Part shown: piece after piece, positions 53,430 to 61,451 of the stretch
How the letters are laid out: each line of letters opens with the position of its first letter
Position numbering within the stretch: the first letter of the stretch is position 1
Source of the DNA: UBA2336 sp049306095
Lineage (GTDB): Bacteria > Bacteroidota > Bacteroidia > Cytophagales > Cyclobacteriaceae
Assembly: GCA_049306095.1 (NCBI GenBank)
Contig: JBAQPU010000037.1
Coordinates: 3,002 to 67,001 of the forward strand
Length of the DNA stretch: 64,000 nt
Direction: 5' to 3'
Made by a program: the position numbers and the translations under genes
The notes under the pieces: generated by a model
What the model was told of the DNA's origin: nothing
The model's database searches: none
What the model saw: only the letters and a program-made list of their open reading frames with translations

Positions 53430-54992
53430 TCAGGAAGAAACCTTCCTCACCACATCCAACACGGTTCCATCCACCCACTTTACAACAGCCACGATGTCGT
53501 TTTCAAATTTTTGTTTTGCCGGAACACCGCAAATTTTTTCAGCTTCAGCTTTTAATTGCTCAATTGTCTTAATCGGAAGATCACTGTTCTTTACTTTCTC
53601 AAGTAAATCTTTACGAAGAGGATTGATTGCAATGCCTCTTTCTGTAACGATTACATCAATGAGTTCACCAGGGCCGCAAACGGTGGTTACTTCATCGCGG
53701 ATTACCGGAATGCGATCTCTGAAAAGCGGTATGGGAAGAATGGTGCACTTTGCGAATAAGCAATTTTGCCATCCTCCTATTCCATGAAGCAATACGCCAT
53801 CTGAGTGTGTAACAACATTCGCATTAAAATTGACATCTACTTCGGTTGCCCCCAGGATCACCACATCAAGCATGGATGCAAAGTTGCCCTTGCCATGATA
53901 ATTATAACTCGTGAAAGGACTGGTATTAACATGATTTGAATTTTCGCGCATGGAGCGAACACCTTCCAAATCGAAAGTTTGGCCATCTAAAATATATTCT
54001 ACCAAACCTTCTTCGAGCATATTAACCAGATATTTATTGCTACCTCCCCTCGCGAATCTTGCCTTCATGCCTTTTGCTTTCAGCATCTCAGCGAAATAAA
54101 TCCCGATTGAAAGTGCTGTGCCACCTGCCCCCGCCTGAAATGAAAATCCATCTTTAATAATTCCAGCCTGATCGCAAAATTTAGCCGTCATCTCAGCCAG
54201 CAATAATCGATCTGGGCTCTTTGTAACCTCGGTTGTTCCTGAAACAATCTTCGATGGAATCCCAACCTGGTCAACTTTCACCACATAATCAACGTAATTA
54301 CCTTGTATCTGCCACGGAATACACGGGAAAGGAACGAGGTTATCGGTAACGACAATAACTTTATCAGCATATTGAGAATCTGCCAAGGCAAAACCCAACA
54401 AGCCACAGGCAGCAGGCCCATCCACTCCATTAGCATTTCCAAAAAAATCTGCCGATGGTGCCGCAATTACTGCGATGTCAATTTCAACTTCGCCATCCTG
54501 CACAGCCTGGTACCGTCCGCCATGCGAACGTAAAACACCAACCCCTTTCATTTTACCTTCAGAAGTAAATCTTCCAAGCTGGCCATTCATGCTCCCTTCG
54601 ATGTGATGAATCGTTCCGTCTTCCAAATACTTGGTTAGAGGCGCGTGACATTCAAAAGATGCTGAAGGAAACCAAATAAGATCTTTGACACCCAATTGCT
54701 TAGCTATATCAAATATCTGAACCGCAACGAGATCACCATTTCTAAAATGATGGTGAGTAGAAACCGTCATACCGTTCTTCAATCCAGCCTTTACCAATGC
54801 ATCTTTTAACGAAGCAACCAGCTTGTTTCCATCTTCAGGAAAATCTGTACATGAACTAATTCTAGGAGCATATTTCCTCCCATCAGGCTTATGTTTACCA
54901 ACACCTGTATACGGAATAACAGACTTGCCATTCACGTGCGTTGGAACGGAGCGACCAATTGCGTTCGTTACAAGTTTGTCAGTTTTACTCAT
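53430..54992 (-). CDS. citF: Citrate lyase alpha subunit (citrate:acetyl-ACP transferase)
   Basis: CitF swaps the acetyl on the lyase carrier protein for citrate, giving citryl-ACP. The 520-residue protein shows family segments GMTVSTHHHFRNGDLVAVQI, VGVLRSHGGRYQAVQDGEVE, the CoA-transferase-like SFQAGAGGTALSIG and the C-terminal GPGELIDVIVTERGIAINP. The length matches typical CitF. Its start overlaps the stop of the fused citDE gene by 4 bases. With CitE it forms the citrate to oxaloacetate plus acetate route of anaerobic citrate use; a related substrate such as citramalate cannot be ruled out. Confidence 0.94.
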   Translation of the reverse strand: MSKTDKLVTNAIGRSVPTHVNGKSVIPYTGVGKHKPDGRKYAPRISSCTDFPEDGNKLVASLKDALVKAGLKNGMTVSTHHHFRNGDLVAVQIFDIAKQLGVKDLIWFPSASFECHAPLTKYLEDGTIHHIEGSMNGQLGRFTSEGKMKGVGVLRSHGGRYQAVQDGEVEIDIAVIAAPSADFFGNANGVDGPAACGLLGFALADSQYADKVIVVTDNLVPFPCIPWQIQGNYVDYVVKVDQVGIPSKIVSGTTEVTKSPDRLLLAEMTAKFCDQAGIIKDGFSFQAGAGGTALSIGIYFAEMLKAKGMKARFARGGSNKYLVNMLEEGLVEYILDGQTFDLEGVRSMRENSNHVNTSPFTSYNYHGKGNFASMLDVVILGATEVDVNFNANVVTHSDGVLLHGIGGWQNCLFAKCTILPIPLFRDRIPVIRDEVTTVCGPGELIDVIVTERGIAINPLRKDLLEKVKNSDLPIKTIEQLKAEAEKICGVPAKQKFENDIVAVVKWVDGTVLDVVRKVSS

Positions 54993-56218
54993 ACCTGTTC
55001 TCCTGAATTATAACCTTCCTTCCAATTCTCATTCAATATCCCCATGGAAACCGTAAGATCAATTGTACGTTGCGCCCGCTTCACTACCGGAGCATCAATC
55101 ATTTTAGTTCCAAGTGACACCACCCCTAATCCCTTTTTTGATGCCTCTTCAAACGCCATCACAATTCTTTTTGCTTTATTGATATCCTGCTCATCAGGAG
55201 CAAAGTTTTCATGAATGACCTTTATCTGTCTCGGATGGATGCAACCCATTCCTTCGAAGCCAAGCGCTTTCGAATGAAGTACATTTTTCTTCAAACCTTC
55301 CATATCACCCACATCAGAAAAAACAGAATCAATTGGCTGTACTCCTGAAGCTTTGCAAGCATTGACTATCATGGAACGTGCGAAGAGCGATTCTGTACCT
55401 CCCAATGTGCGATTCACTCCTAAATCAGCCGTGTAGTCTTCTAAGCCAATGGCAACAGCCACCACATTATCAGCTGCCTGCGCAATTTCAAATGCCTTCA
55501 TTATTCCTAATGCACTTTCAACAATGGGCATCAGCCAAATCTGGCTTTTTTGCTGAACACGATTTTGAATTTCGAGTATACGATTATTCACTTCATGTAC
55601 CTGCTGAGCACCTTCACATTTAGGAATGAGTATTACATGAACATGATGAAGAACAATAAAATCAAGATCTTGTAATCCAGCAGGCAGTTGGTTAATCCTC
55701 ACCATTCTTTCGGCACCCATGAAGTCTAACGCACGTAAAGCGTTTCTAACTAAAATTTTTGCTTCGTCTTTCTTATCAATAGCAACCGCATCTTCCAAAT
55801 CGAGTATAACACCATTTGGCTTATGAACTCCTGCATTAATCATCAGGCTTGGCGTGTTACCCGGCAAGTACAATCTTGAAAAACGATGTCTGTTTTTTGT
55901 TGTTGTGTACTGATTCCCTGACAGAGCCTCAGGTAAATATTCCATTTCCGATGGTAAAACTTTTTTAATCGCAGCTTCAAGTCGGGCCGCTATTACAAAA
56001 GGCAACGCTCCTTTATCTTCAATGTTGACTTTCGCATTCTTAATTTCAAAATACTTTAGAACATCTTTAGTCAGGGTAACAATACTATCTCCATAAAGCG
56101 ACTTTACTTTACTTTTCAATTCAATTGTTATTCCGCCTGATGTTGCCAGATCAAGGCTAACAAAACAGTCTGACCTGTCTTTATCACCATTATTACCCGC
56201 TGAAGCTGTTGTGCTCAT
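54989..56218 (-). CDS. citE: Fused citrate lyase acyl-carrier (CitD) and beta subunit (CitE)
   Basis: The 409-residue protein joins two normally separate subunits. Residues 1-95 resemble CitD: GDSIVTLTKDVLKYFEIKNA and VNIEDKGALPFVIAARLEAA align well with the carrier protein, and Ser 16 (KDRSD) falls where the serine carrying the phosphoribosyl-dephospho-CoA arm is expected. Residues 110-409 are CitE of the HpcH/HpaI aldolase fold: SRLYLPGNTPSLM, NGVILDLEDAVA, VRINQLPAGLQDLDFI and GCIHPRQIKVIHENF. CitE splits citryl-ACP to oxaloacetate and acetyl-ACP. The fusion places carrier and lyase in fixed ratio. The gene lies 36 bases after the transporter gene. Confidence 0.88.
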   Translation of the reverse strand: MSTTASAGNNGDKDRSDCFVSLDLATSGGITIELKSKVKSLYGDSIVTLTKDVLKYFEIKNAKVNIEDKGALPFVIAARLEAAIKKVLPSEMEYLPEALSGNQYTTTKNRHRFSRLYLPGNTPSLMINAGVHKPNGVILDLEDAVAIDKKDEAKILVRNALRALDFMGAERMVRINQLPAGLQDLDFIVLHHVHVILIPKCEGAQQVHEVNNRILEIQNRVQQKSQIWLMPIVESALGIMKAFEIAQAADNVVAVAIGLEDYTADLGVNRTLGGTESLFARSMIVNACKASGVQPIDSVFSDVGDMEGLKKNVLHSKALGFEGMGCIHPRQIKVIHENFAPDEQDINKAKRIVMAFEEASKKGLGVVSLGTKMIDAPVVKRAQRTIDLTVSMGILNENWKEGYNSGEQV

Positions 56219-56254
56219 ATTTATAAAAACACTTAAATATACTATCCCGAAAGG

Positions 56255-57739
56255 TTATTGTGCCCAAGCCGGGAGAGTTGTTTCAAAATTCAACCAGGGC
56301 ATAATAATAAAGTACATGAGGATTGTCAGTAATACGAGGCTTATCAAATTCAACCAAGCTCCACACTTCACCATATCAGAAACCTCAACCCGTTCACTTC
56401 CAAAGATTACGGTGTTAGGCCCGGTACCGGCAGGCATCATAAATCCAAGAGATGAAGCAACTGTAGCTGGAATCAACAACAAAAATGGATTCATTCCTGC
56501 TGCTACCGCTAAACTTGCGAGTACCGGTAACAATATATTTGCGGTAGCGGTGTTTGAATTAAACTCGGTGAATATCATCACAAAGCCAATGACCAAAACA
56601 AGCACCACAAAGAACGGGTAACTGCTAATGAATGCCATTTGTGCTCCAAGCCAATCAGCAAGTCCGGTAGATTCAAAACCTGCAGCTATTGCGTAGCCTC
56701 CTCCGACAATCATGACAACACCCCACGGTACCTGACTAGCCTGTTTCCAATCTAATAATCTTTTTTCACGATCGGCAGGCAAGGCAAACAAAAGAAGTGA
56801 TGCCGCAATTGCTACTGTGCTGTCATGCACAAAAGCATCTAATCCCAGCAATTCACTCCACCCAGGAATAACAAAATCTCCAAACACCAGGTTTTCGCGA
56901 AACACCCAACCGAAAATTGCGAACATGCATACATAAATAACTCTTCGTTCACCTGCCGTTGTTCTACCGAGTGCCTTCAATTCATTTTTTATCATTGAAT
57001 CGCTGTTGCTAAGGTTACCTTCAACCTTAAAGTATTTAACCAGATAAATCGCAAATACAGGCAAAAACACAAACACAATAGGCAGCCCGACTTTCAGCCA
57101 TGTGAAAAAAGTAATGGGAGGGGCTTCCGGAAAAAGGTTTTCAATAATACCAACCATGATCAGGTTAGTAGGCGTTCCAATTAAAGTAGTAAGCCCACCC
57201 AGTGTTGCAGAATAGGCTATTCCAAGCATCAATGCTTTTGCAAATGTGCTCTGCTTTCCTTTAATTTCTTCCTCTTCTTTCGTAACAATCGAAAGTGCTA
57301 TAGGAAACATCATCACAGCAGCAGTAACGTTAGCGATCCACATGGAAAGAAACGCGGTGGCGAGCATCATACTAAAAATGATTCGCTTACGGCTGATGCC
57401 AAAGGTATTAATAATGACAAGCGCAATGCGCTTATGCAAATTTTGCGTTTCGATGGCTTTACCCAGAAAAAAACCGCCCAACATCATGAGCACATAATTG
57501 TGTCCGTAATTGGCTGCCGTTTTGGATGCAGGTAAAATTTCAAGAATCGGATAAAGGGCCAGTGGTAAAAAGGCTGTTGCAAAAACCGGAATAGCCTCGG
57601 TAATCCACCAGATACTCATTAATACAACTACCGCTGCCGCACTTTTCCCTTGCGGAGAGAGCCCTGCCGGCTCGGGCAACAACATGATAACAATGAAGGC
57701 AAGAATTCCGGTGAATAATCCAATGTAGCGTTTCGACAT
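56255..57739 (-). CDS. DASS/SLC13-family di/tricarboxylate transporter
   Basis: The 494-residue inner-membrane protein has about 11-12 helices of the divalent anion:sodium symporter family. The two substrate/sodium-site repeats are visible: LTTLIGTPTNLIMVGIIENL in the first half and EFNSNTATANILLPVLASLA plus MMPAGTGPNTVIFGSE in the second. Other family parts are IWWITEAIPVFATAFLPLA and MLGGFFLGKAIETQNLHKRI. Members move citrate, succinate, malate or tartrate with Na+ or by exchange. Being first in the citrate-lyase operon, it most likely imports citrate. Confidence 0.92.
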   Translation of the reverse strand: MSKRYIGLFTGILAFIVIMLLPEPAGLSPQGKSAAAVVVLMSIWWITEAIPVFATAFLPLALYPILEILPASKTAANYGHNYVLMMLGGFFLGKAIETQNLHKRIALVIINTFGISRKRIIFSMMLATAFLSMWIANVTAAVMMFPIALSIVTKEEEEIKGKQSTFAKALMLGIAYSATLGGLTTLIGTPTNLIMVGIIENLFPEAPPITFFTWLKVGLPIVFVFLPVFAIYLVKYFKVEGNLSNSDSMIKNELKALGRTTAGERRVIYVCMFAIFGWVFRENLVFGDFVIPGWSELLGLDAFVHDSTVAIAASLLLFALPADREKRLLDWKQASQVPWGVVMIVGGGYAIAAGFESTGLADWLGAQMAFISSYPFFVVLVLVIGFVMIFTEFNSNTATANILLPVLASLAVAAGMNPFLLLIPATVASSLGFMMPAGTGPNTVIFGSERVEVSDMVKCGAWLNLISLVLLTILMYFIIMPWLNFETTLPAWAQ

Positions 57740-57843
57740 CCCCTTTGAGTTGGTTCTACTGCAAGCGCAGAAATCAAAGCTAATTTTTCAATCGTTTGTG
57801 TTAATCAAAAAATTACTCGAAAATAGTAATGATAACAAACTAA

Positions 57844-57869
57844 TGAAATATTTAACTTATTGTATTTCA
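57844..57869. promoter_or_regulatory. Inverted repeat in the divergent citrate/helical-repeat promoter region
   Basis: TGAAATA (57844-57850) and TATTTCA (57863-57869) are perfect 7-base inverted arms with centres 19 bases apart, in the 172-base AT-rich gap between the divergent transporter and helical-repeat genes. This is the arrangement expected of a dimeric regulator site. In such AT-rich DNA it may be chance. Confidence 0.35.
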
Positions 57870-57911
57870 CATATTTAAATATATCACAATCTATTACTAT
57901 AATTAAGTACA

Positions 57912-59438
57912 ATGTTAAAATCATCTGCGCTCATATCACTTGTTCAATCCATGTCGAAGCCTGAGAAAAAGGCATTCAAAATGTATGCTCCCAGAACAGG
58001 TTCGGTTCCTCATTATAGGAGTCTCTACAATTTGATCAGCAGCGATAAGACAATTACACCGGAGGTCATGCGTGCCAAATACCTCAAGCAATATTCTAGC
58101 GCATCGTTCGACACCACAGTAAAGTACCTATATCAGGTATTGCTTGATACCATGCTTGAGCTTCGCACGAATCAAGACAGTTACTATTCCTTATTCGACA
58201 AAATCCTGAAAGCCAGAATACTTTTTGAAAAATCCCTTTTTGAAGACTGTTTTGATTTGTTAAACAAAGTAATTCTGAGCGCCAGAAAACTCGAGAACTA
58301 TTATGCACTACTAATTGCATCACGACTTGAGCTTGAATATCTACTGGCACTCAACTTCCCACACATCGATGAAAAGGCATTGCTACATAAGCAATTCAAG
58401 ATTAATGAAGTCATGCGCATCACACAAAAGATCAATCAACAATCTGCATTATATGAATTACTGAAACATCGTGTTTTGAACAAAGGAAATATCCGATCGG
58501 AACAGCAAAAGAATGAACTGAATGATCTTGTGGTAAGTGAAATGAGTATTGTTTCCTCTTCGAATGTGAACAACTTTGAAATTCAAAAACTTCACCAACT
58601 CTTCCAGGCTAATTACTTAATCAGTGTTGGAGATTACAAATCGGCATTGCATTCATTCTATGAGTTAAATAATTTACTGGAAAACAATAAACATCTTTGG
58701 TCTAACCCTCCTATCTACTATCTCTTAACACTGGAGGGAATTCTCGATAGCTTGCGAAGCCTCAAGAATTATAAAGGCATGACACACTTCATTATTCAGC
58801 TTAAGAAACTTAGCAACCCTTCCTTGAATTTCAGTGCCAATGTTACTTGTTTGGTTTTCCTGTATGAATTGTTTCCTCATTTAGACACCGGTGATTTTCT
58901 TACATCCGAAGTTCTCATGAAACAATATGCTGATGATTTATTCAAGAAAGCTCATAATCTTAGCCTGGCCAGAAATGCTGAACTCAGCTTGTACACCGCG
59001 CTCGTTTATTTTGGACTGCGTGATTATACTAAAGCTCAGAAGGCGTTAAGTAAAATCATTTTTGTTGGTAAAAATTATTCTTACCTCCCACTCTACAGAA
59101 CCATCAGACTAGCAAACTTGATGATCCTATACGAAAAGAAAGAATTTGATCTGATCAAATCCGAAACACGTTCTATAAAACGTGATATGAATGTGGTTGG
59201 AAAGGAATATAAAATTGAAAGAAGCATCCTGAGTTTTGTTAATAAACAAAACCTACCAATTTCAAGCGCGAAGCGAAAAATACTATGGGAAAAAATTCAG
59301 GCCGATATTACTAAAATGCACCACGATATTTTTGAACAGCAAATAATCAGGTTGTTTGATTTCCCTGCGTGGATTGAAAGTAAGGTTAGAAAAATACCAT
59401 TATCTGAGGTAATAAAAACTAACCATTTAAATTCTTAG
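57912..59438 (+). CDS. Large helical-repeat protein of unknown function
   Basis: The 508-residue soluble protein has no signal peptide or membrane helix. It is almost entirely alpha-helical, with paired helices reminiscent of TPR or similar repeats (FDKILKARILFEKSLFEDCF, YLISVGDYKSALHSFYELNN, TALVYFGLRDYTKAQKALSK). The N-terminus MLKSSALISLVQSMSKPEKK is followed by YLYQVLLDTMLELRTN. I do not recognise a named family. It is transcribed divergently from the citrate-lyase operon across an AT-rich gap with an inverted repeat, so a regulatory link is conceivable but there is no DNA-binding domain I can identify. Codon use is A/T-richer than the downstream helicase gene. Confidence 0.75.
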   Translation: MLKSSALISLVQSMSKPEKKAFKMYAPRTGSVPHYRSLYNLISSDKTITPEVMRAKYLKQYSSASFDTTVKYLYQVLLDTMLELRTNQDSYYSLFDKILKARILFEKSLFEDCFDLLNKVILSARKLENYYALLIASRLELEYLLALNFPHIDEKALLHKQFKINEVMRITQKINQQSALYELLKHRVLNKGNIRSEQQKNELNDLVVSEMSIVSSSNVNNFEIQKLHQLFQANYLISVGDYKSALHSFYELNNLLENNKHLWSNPPIYYLLTLEGILDSLRSLKNYKGMTHFIIQLKKLSNPSLNFSANVTCLVFLYELFPHLDTGDFLTSEVLMKQYADDLFKKAHNLSLARNAELSLYTALVYFGLRDYTKAQKALSKIIFVGKNYSYLPLYRTIRLANLMILYEKKEFDLIKSETRSIKRDMNVVGKEYKIERSILSFVNKQNLPISSAKRKILWEKIQADITKMHHDIFEQQIIRLFDFPAWIESKVRKIPLSEVIKTNHLNS

Positions 59439-60163
59439 GTAGTCCACCATCGTAAAAATTTTCCAAACCAGGTTGTTGGTACAGGTCGTTTATCGAACGA
59501 TGTACGTGCTTCCGGTTGTTCTTTAACAGGCTTCACACGCTTCGGCTGAAAAGCAGCTTTGCGCCTTTCCTCATAATGCTTTTTACGCTTTTCTTTTTCA
59601 TTGGCAATGGTTGCCTGCCTTTTAGCTTCAGCCTCCCGTGCTTCCCGCTCCCGTTGCACCTCAATCGGGTTTCTGGAAGGGCGCTGGTAAGATCGCTCTT
59701 TCCCTCTGCGATCAGTTTTCTTTTTTGAATGCAGCGGCTTAGTTCCCGCATCTGAAGATTGACTTTCTGGCTGTTGCGCAGTTGCAGGCTCTTTTTTCTT
59801 TGGCTCAGGCAAGTCTATTTTACCCAATACCTTTAACCCAGACAGTTCGACCTTTTGTACCCTGATTACTTCCGGCTCACCCTCACCAACAGGTAAGTCA
59901 CTTTTTTCAACCTCGTCAACAACCGTATTCGATTCTTCAACAACTGACGCTGTTGCGTTAGCCGTAGTAATTTCCGGTTCATCAGCTTCCTGAACGATCT
60001 GCTCCAGAATTTCAGGGGCATAATGACGAACAACTAATTCAACATGGCCTTCATCCATCCTGGTATTTGATCCATCCTCAATTTGGATGTTTTGCTGCGC
60101 AAGGAAATCCACAATTTGTGATGGTCGCAACGAAAGTTTTCTGGCAAGTTGTCCGAGTCTCAT
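59435..60163 (-). CDS. IF2N-like helix-turn-helix domain protein with basic disordered tail
   Basis: The 242-residue protein starts at ATG 60163, giving MRLGQLARKLSLRPSQIVDF, very similar to the IF2N domain of translation initiation factor IF-2 (helical, about residues 1-55). The longer frame from 60187 overlaps the promoter box. The rest is low-complexity: an acidic Glu/Val stretch (about 65-110), then a Lys/Arg/Glu-rich tail (KSKKTDRRGKERSYQRPSRN) probably disordered and nucleic-acid binding, ending PTTWFGKFLRWWTT. No GTPase domain, so it is not IF-2. Next to arfB, a ribosome-rescue gene, it may act on ribosomes or RNA; this is inference. The stop overlaps the convergent gene by 4 bases. 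Confidence 0.7.
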   Translation of the reverse strand: MRLGQLARKLSLRPSQIVDFLAQQNIQIEDGSNTRMDEGHVELVVRHYAPEILEQIVQEADEPEITTANATASVVEESNTVVDEVEKSDLPVGEGEPEVIRVQKVELSGLKVLGKIDLPEPKKKEPATAQQPESQSSDAGTKPLHSKKKTDRRGKERSYQRPSRNPIEVQREREAREAEAKRQATIANEKEKRKKHYEERRKAAFQPKRVKPVKEQPEARTSFDKRPVPTTWFGKFLRWWTT

Positions 60164-60184
60164 GTATCTGAAAATTTTCGGGGA

Positions 60185-60192
60185 CAAATATA
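60185..60192 (-). promoter_or_regulatory. Candidate -7 box for the IF2N-like gene
   Basis: The minus strand reads TATATTTG, a full match to TAnnTTTG, 21 bases upstream of ATG 60163. It lies just beyond the arfB stop, so the two genes may be transcribed separately. Confidence 0.45.
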
Positions 60193-60203
60193 TTCAAACC
60201 CCG

Positions 60204-60602
60204 TCAAATTTTCTGGCGCCATTTCTTCTTATCGCCATGACGTTTCTTATGCTGCAACCGCTCTTGAACAGCACTTTTAGATGGCTTCGATGCCTTTCTC
60301 ACCTTCCTTTTGGTAAAAGCTTTAGACAACAATCGGTCAAACTTTTGGAGCACCGCTTCCTTGTTGGCCAGTTGCGAACGACTTTCCTGTGCCGATAATA
60401 TAAGTTCACCATCCTGGCTCATACTGGCAGCCAGTTTTTGCCTGATCACCTCCTTTTCGACCGATGTTAGAATCTCCGACCGTTCCACATCAAAACGCAG
60501 GGTAACTTTGCTGTTTACCTTATTTACATTCTGGCCGCCCGGTCCGCTGCTACGCGATACCCGAAACACCAACTCTTTTTCCAAACGATTAGCAAATGAC
60601 AT
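60204..60602 (-). CDS. arfB: Alternative ribosome-rescue peptidyl-tRNA hydrolase ArfB
   Basis: ArfB enters stalled ribosomes lacking a codon in the A site and releases the nascent chain. The 132-residue protein has the class-I release-factor catalytic motif GPGGQNVNKVNSKVTLRFDV (GGQ at 22-24) and a basic C-terminal tail rich in Lys and Arg (QERLQHKKRHGDKKKWRQK) that occupies the mRNA channel. It lacks the codon-recognition domain of RF1/RF2, as expected for ArfB. It is divergent from the FUSC-type gene. Confidence 0.92.
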   Translation of the reverse strand: MSFANRLEKELVFRVSRSSGPGGQNVNKVNSKVTLRFDVERSEILTSVEKEVIRQKLAASMSQDGELILSAQESRSQLANKEAVLQKFDRLLSKAFTKRKVRKASKPSKSAVQERLQHKKRHGDKKKWRQKI

Positions 60603-60664
60603 ACGTCAAAATCTTTAGGAAAGATACAACCGCATGTTTTATCTTCATCATAAAATTTCAGTCC

Positions 60665-61177
60665 ATGAGCCTTCGTTACAAAACGCTAGTTGTTTACATG
60701 CTAAAATGTGTAACCGGCATTGTGCTTTGCTATGGTGTATCACTCTTCCTGCAACAGTGGGTGGATTACACCTGGTGTCTGATATCGGTTGTGCTGGTCT
60801 TGTCGCCAGAAGGAAAAGATGCTATGGATCTGGCGCTTACCCGCATCAAAGCTAACCTGGTAGGTGCCGGCACCGGTATTTTTATTCTGTTGCTGCAACT
60901 TGCCACTCCGTGGAATATCGCAACCGGGGCTGCTCTTTCACTTTTTTTGTGCGACCAATTCAAGTTAAATGCCGGAGCCCGCTCAACACTGGCAGCGGTT
61001 ATCATCATCCTTCTGCATCCGGGTGGGCACATTTGGGATTCGGCTTTAAGCCGCATTACTGCTGTTATTCTCGGATGCATCCTCGGCCTGATCATTACAT
61101 TTTTGTTCCACTCGGTAATTAAGATTAACGAACCCGCACTAAACTCCGAAGCAATAAAAAAGGAACGGGAAGGATAG
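60665..61177 (+). CDS. FUSC-like inner-membrane protein
   Basis: The 170-residue protein has about five hydrophobic helices (VYMLKCVTGIVLCYGVSLFL, YTWCLISVVLVLSPEGKDAM, LVGAGTGIFILLLQLA, STLAAVIIILLHPGG, RITAVILGCILGLIITFLFH). The SPEGKDAMDLALTRIKANLV region matches the loop after the second helix of fusaric-acid-resistance/aromatic-acid-exporter proteins. Many such proteins export aromatic acids, but this short version has no cytoplasmic domain and its role is unknown. I chose ATG 60665; upstream in-frame sequence to 60596 overlaps arfB and is not family-like. Confidence 0.75.
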   Translation: MSLRYKTLVVYMLKCVTGIVLCYGVSLFLQQWVDYTWCLISVVLVLSPEGKDAMDLALTRIKANLVGAGTGIFILLLQLATPWNIATGAALSLFLCDQFKLNAGARSTLAAVIIILLHPGGHIWDSALSRITAVILGCILGLIITFLFHSVIKINEPALNSEAIKKEREG

Positions 61178-61319
61178 CTGATGCATTTGAACTATATGAA
61201 TTAAGGTGCTTTATATTGTGGTCGGTCAGAAAACAATTCTAATCTTTCGTTATTGCATGCTTTTGCAATACAATTCCTCTTATTGACTGGTCACCTGCCG
61301 ACTAACCAATAATTAAACG

Positions 61320-61327
61320 TACCTTTG
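61320..61327 (+). promoter_or_regulatory. Candidate -7 box for the DEAD-box helicase gene
   Basis: TACCTTTG matches TAnnTTTG and lies 124 bases upstream of the ATG at 61452, implying a long leader. No -33 match at the normal distance. Confidence 0.4.
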
Positions 61328-61342
61328 CCTTCAGATCGAAAT

Positions 61343-61423
61343 ACGAGATTGCAACGTCATCCATCACCGTACCGATAGCCCATCGGAAAAATCGGAAGTC
61401 AGGATCTCCTCGCAATGACGTTG
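61343..61423. repeat. Palindromic element in the helicase leader
   Basis: CAACGTCAT (61352-61360) and ATGACGTTG (61415-61423) are perfect inverted arms. The flanking GAGATTGC and GCAATGACG resemble a kind of short palindromic intergenic repeat that occurs in multiple copies in many bacterial genomes. Smaller repeats (CGATAGCCCATCGG) sit inside the loop. The rest of the 274-base gap (61178-61342) shows only a weak hairpin ATTGCA...TGCAAT around 61252-61270 and no gene. Confidence 0.55.
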
Positions 61424-61451
61424 TTTCATAAAACATATTTAAAATACATTC

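Noticed and set aside
61178..61451. Possible tRNA or small RNA gene in the gap before the helicase
   Set aside because: No cloverleaf could be drawn; the inverted repeats fit a palindromic element and leader structure better.
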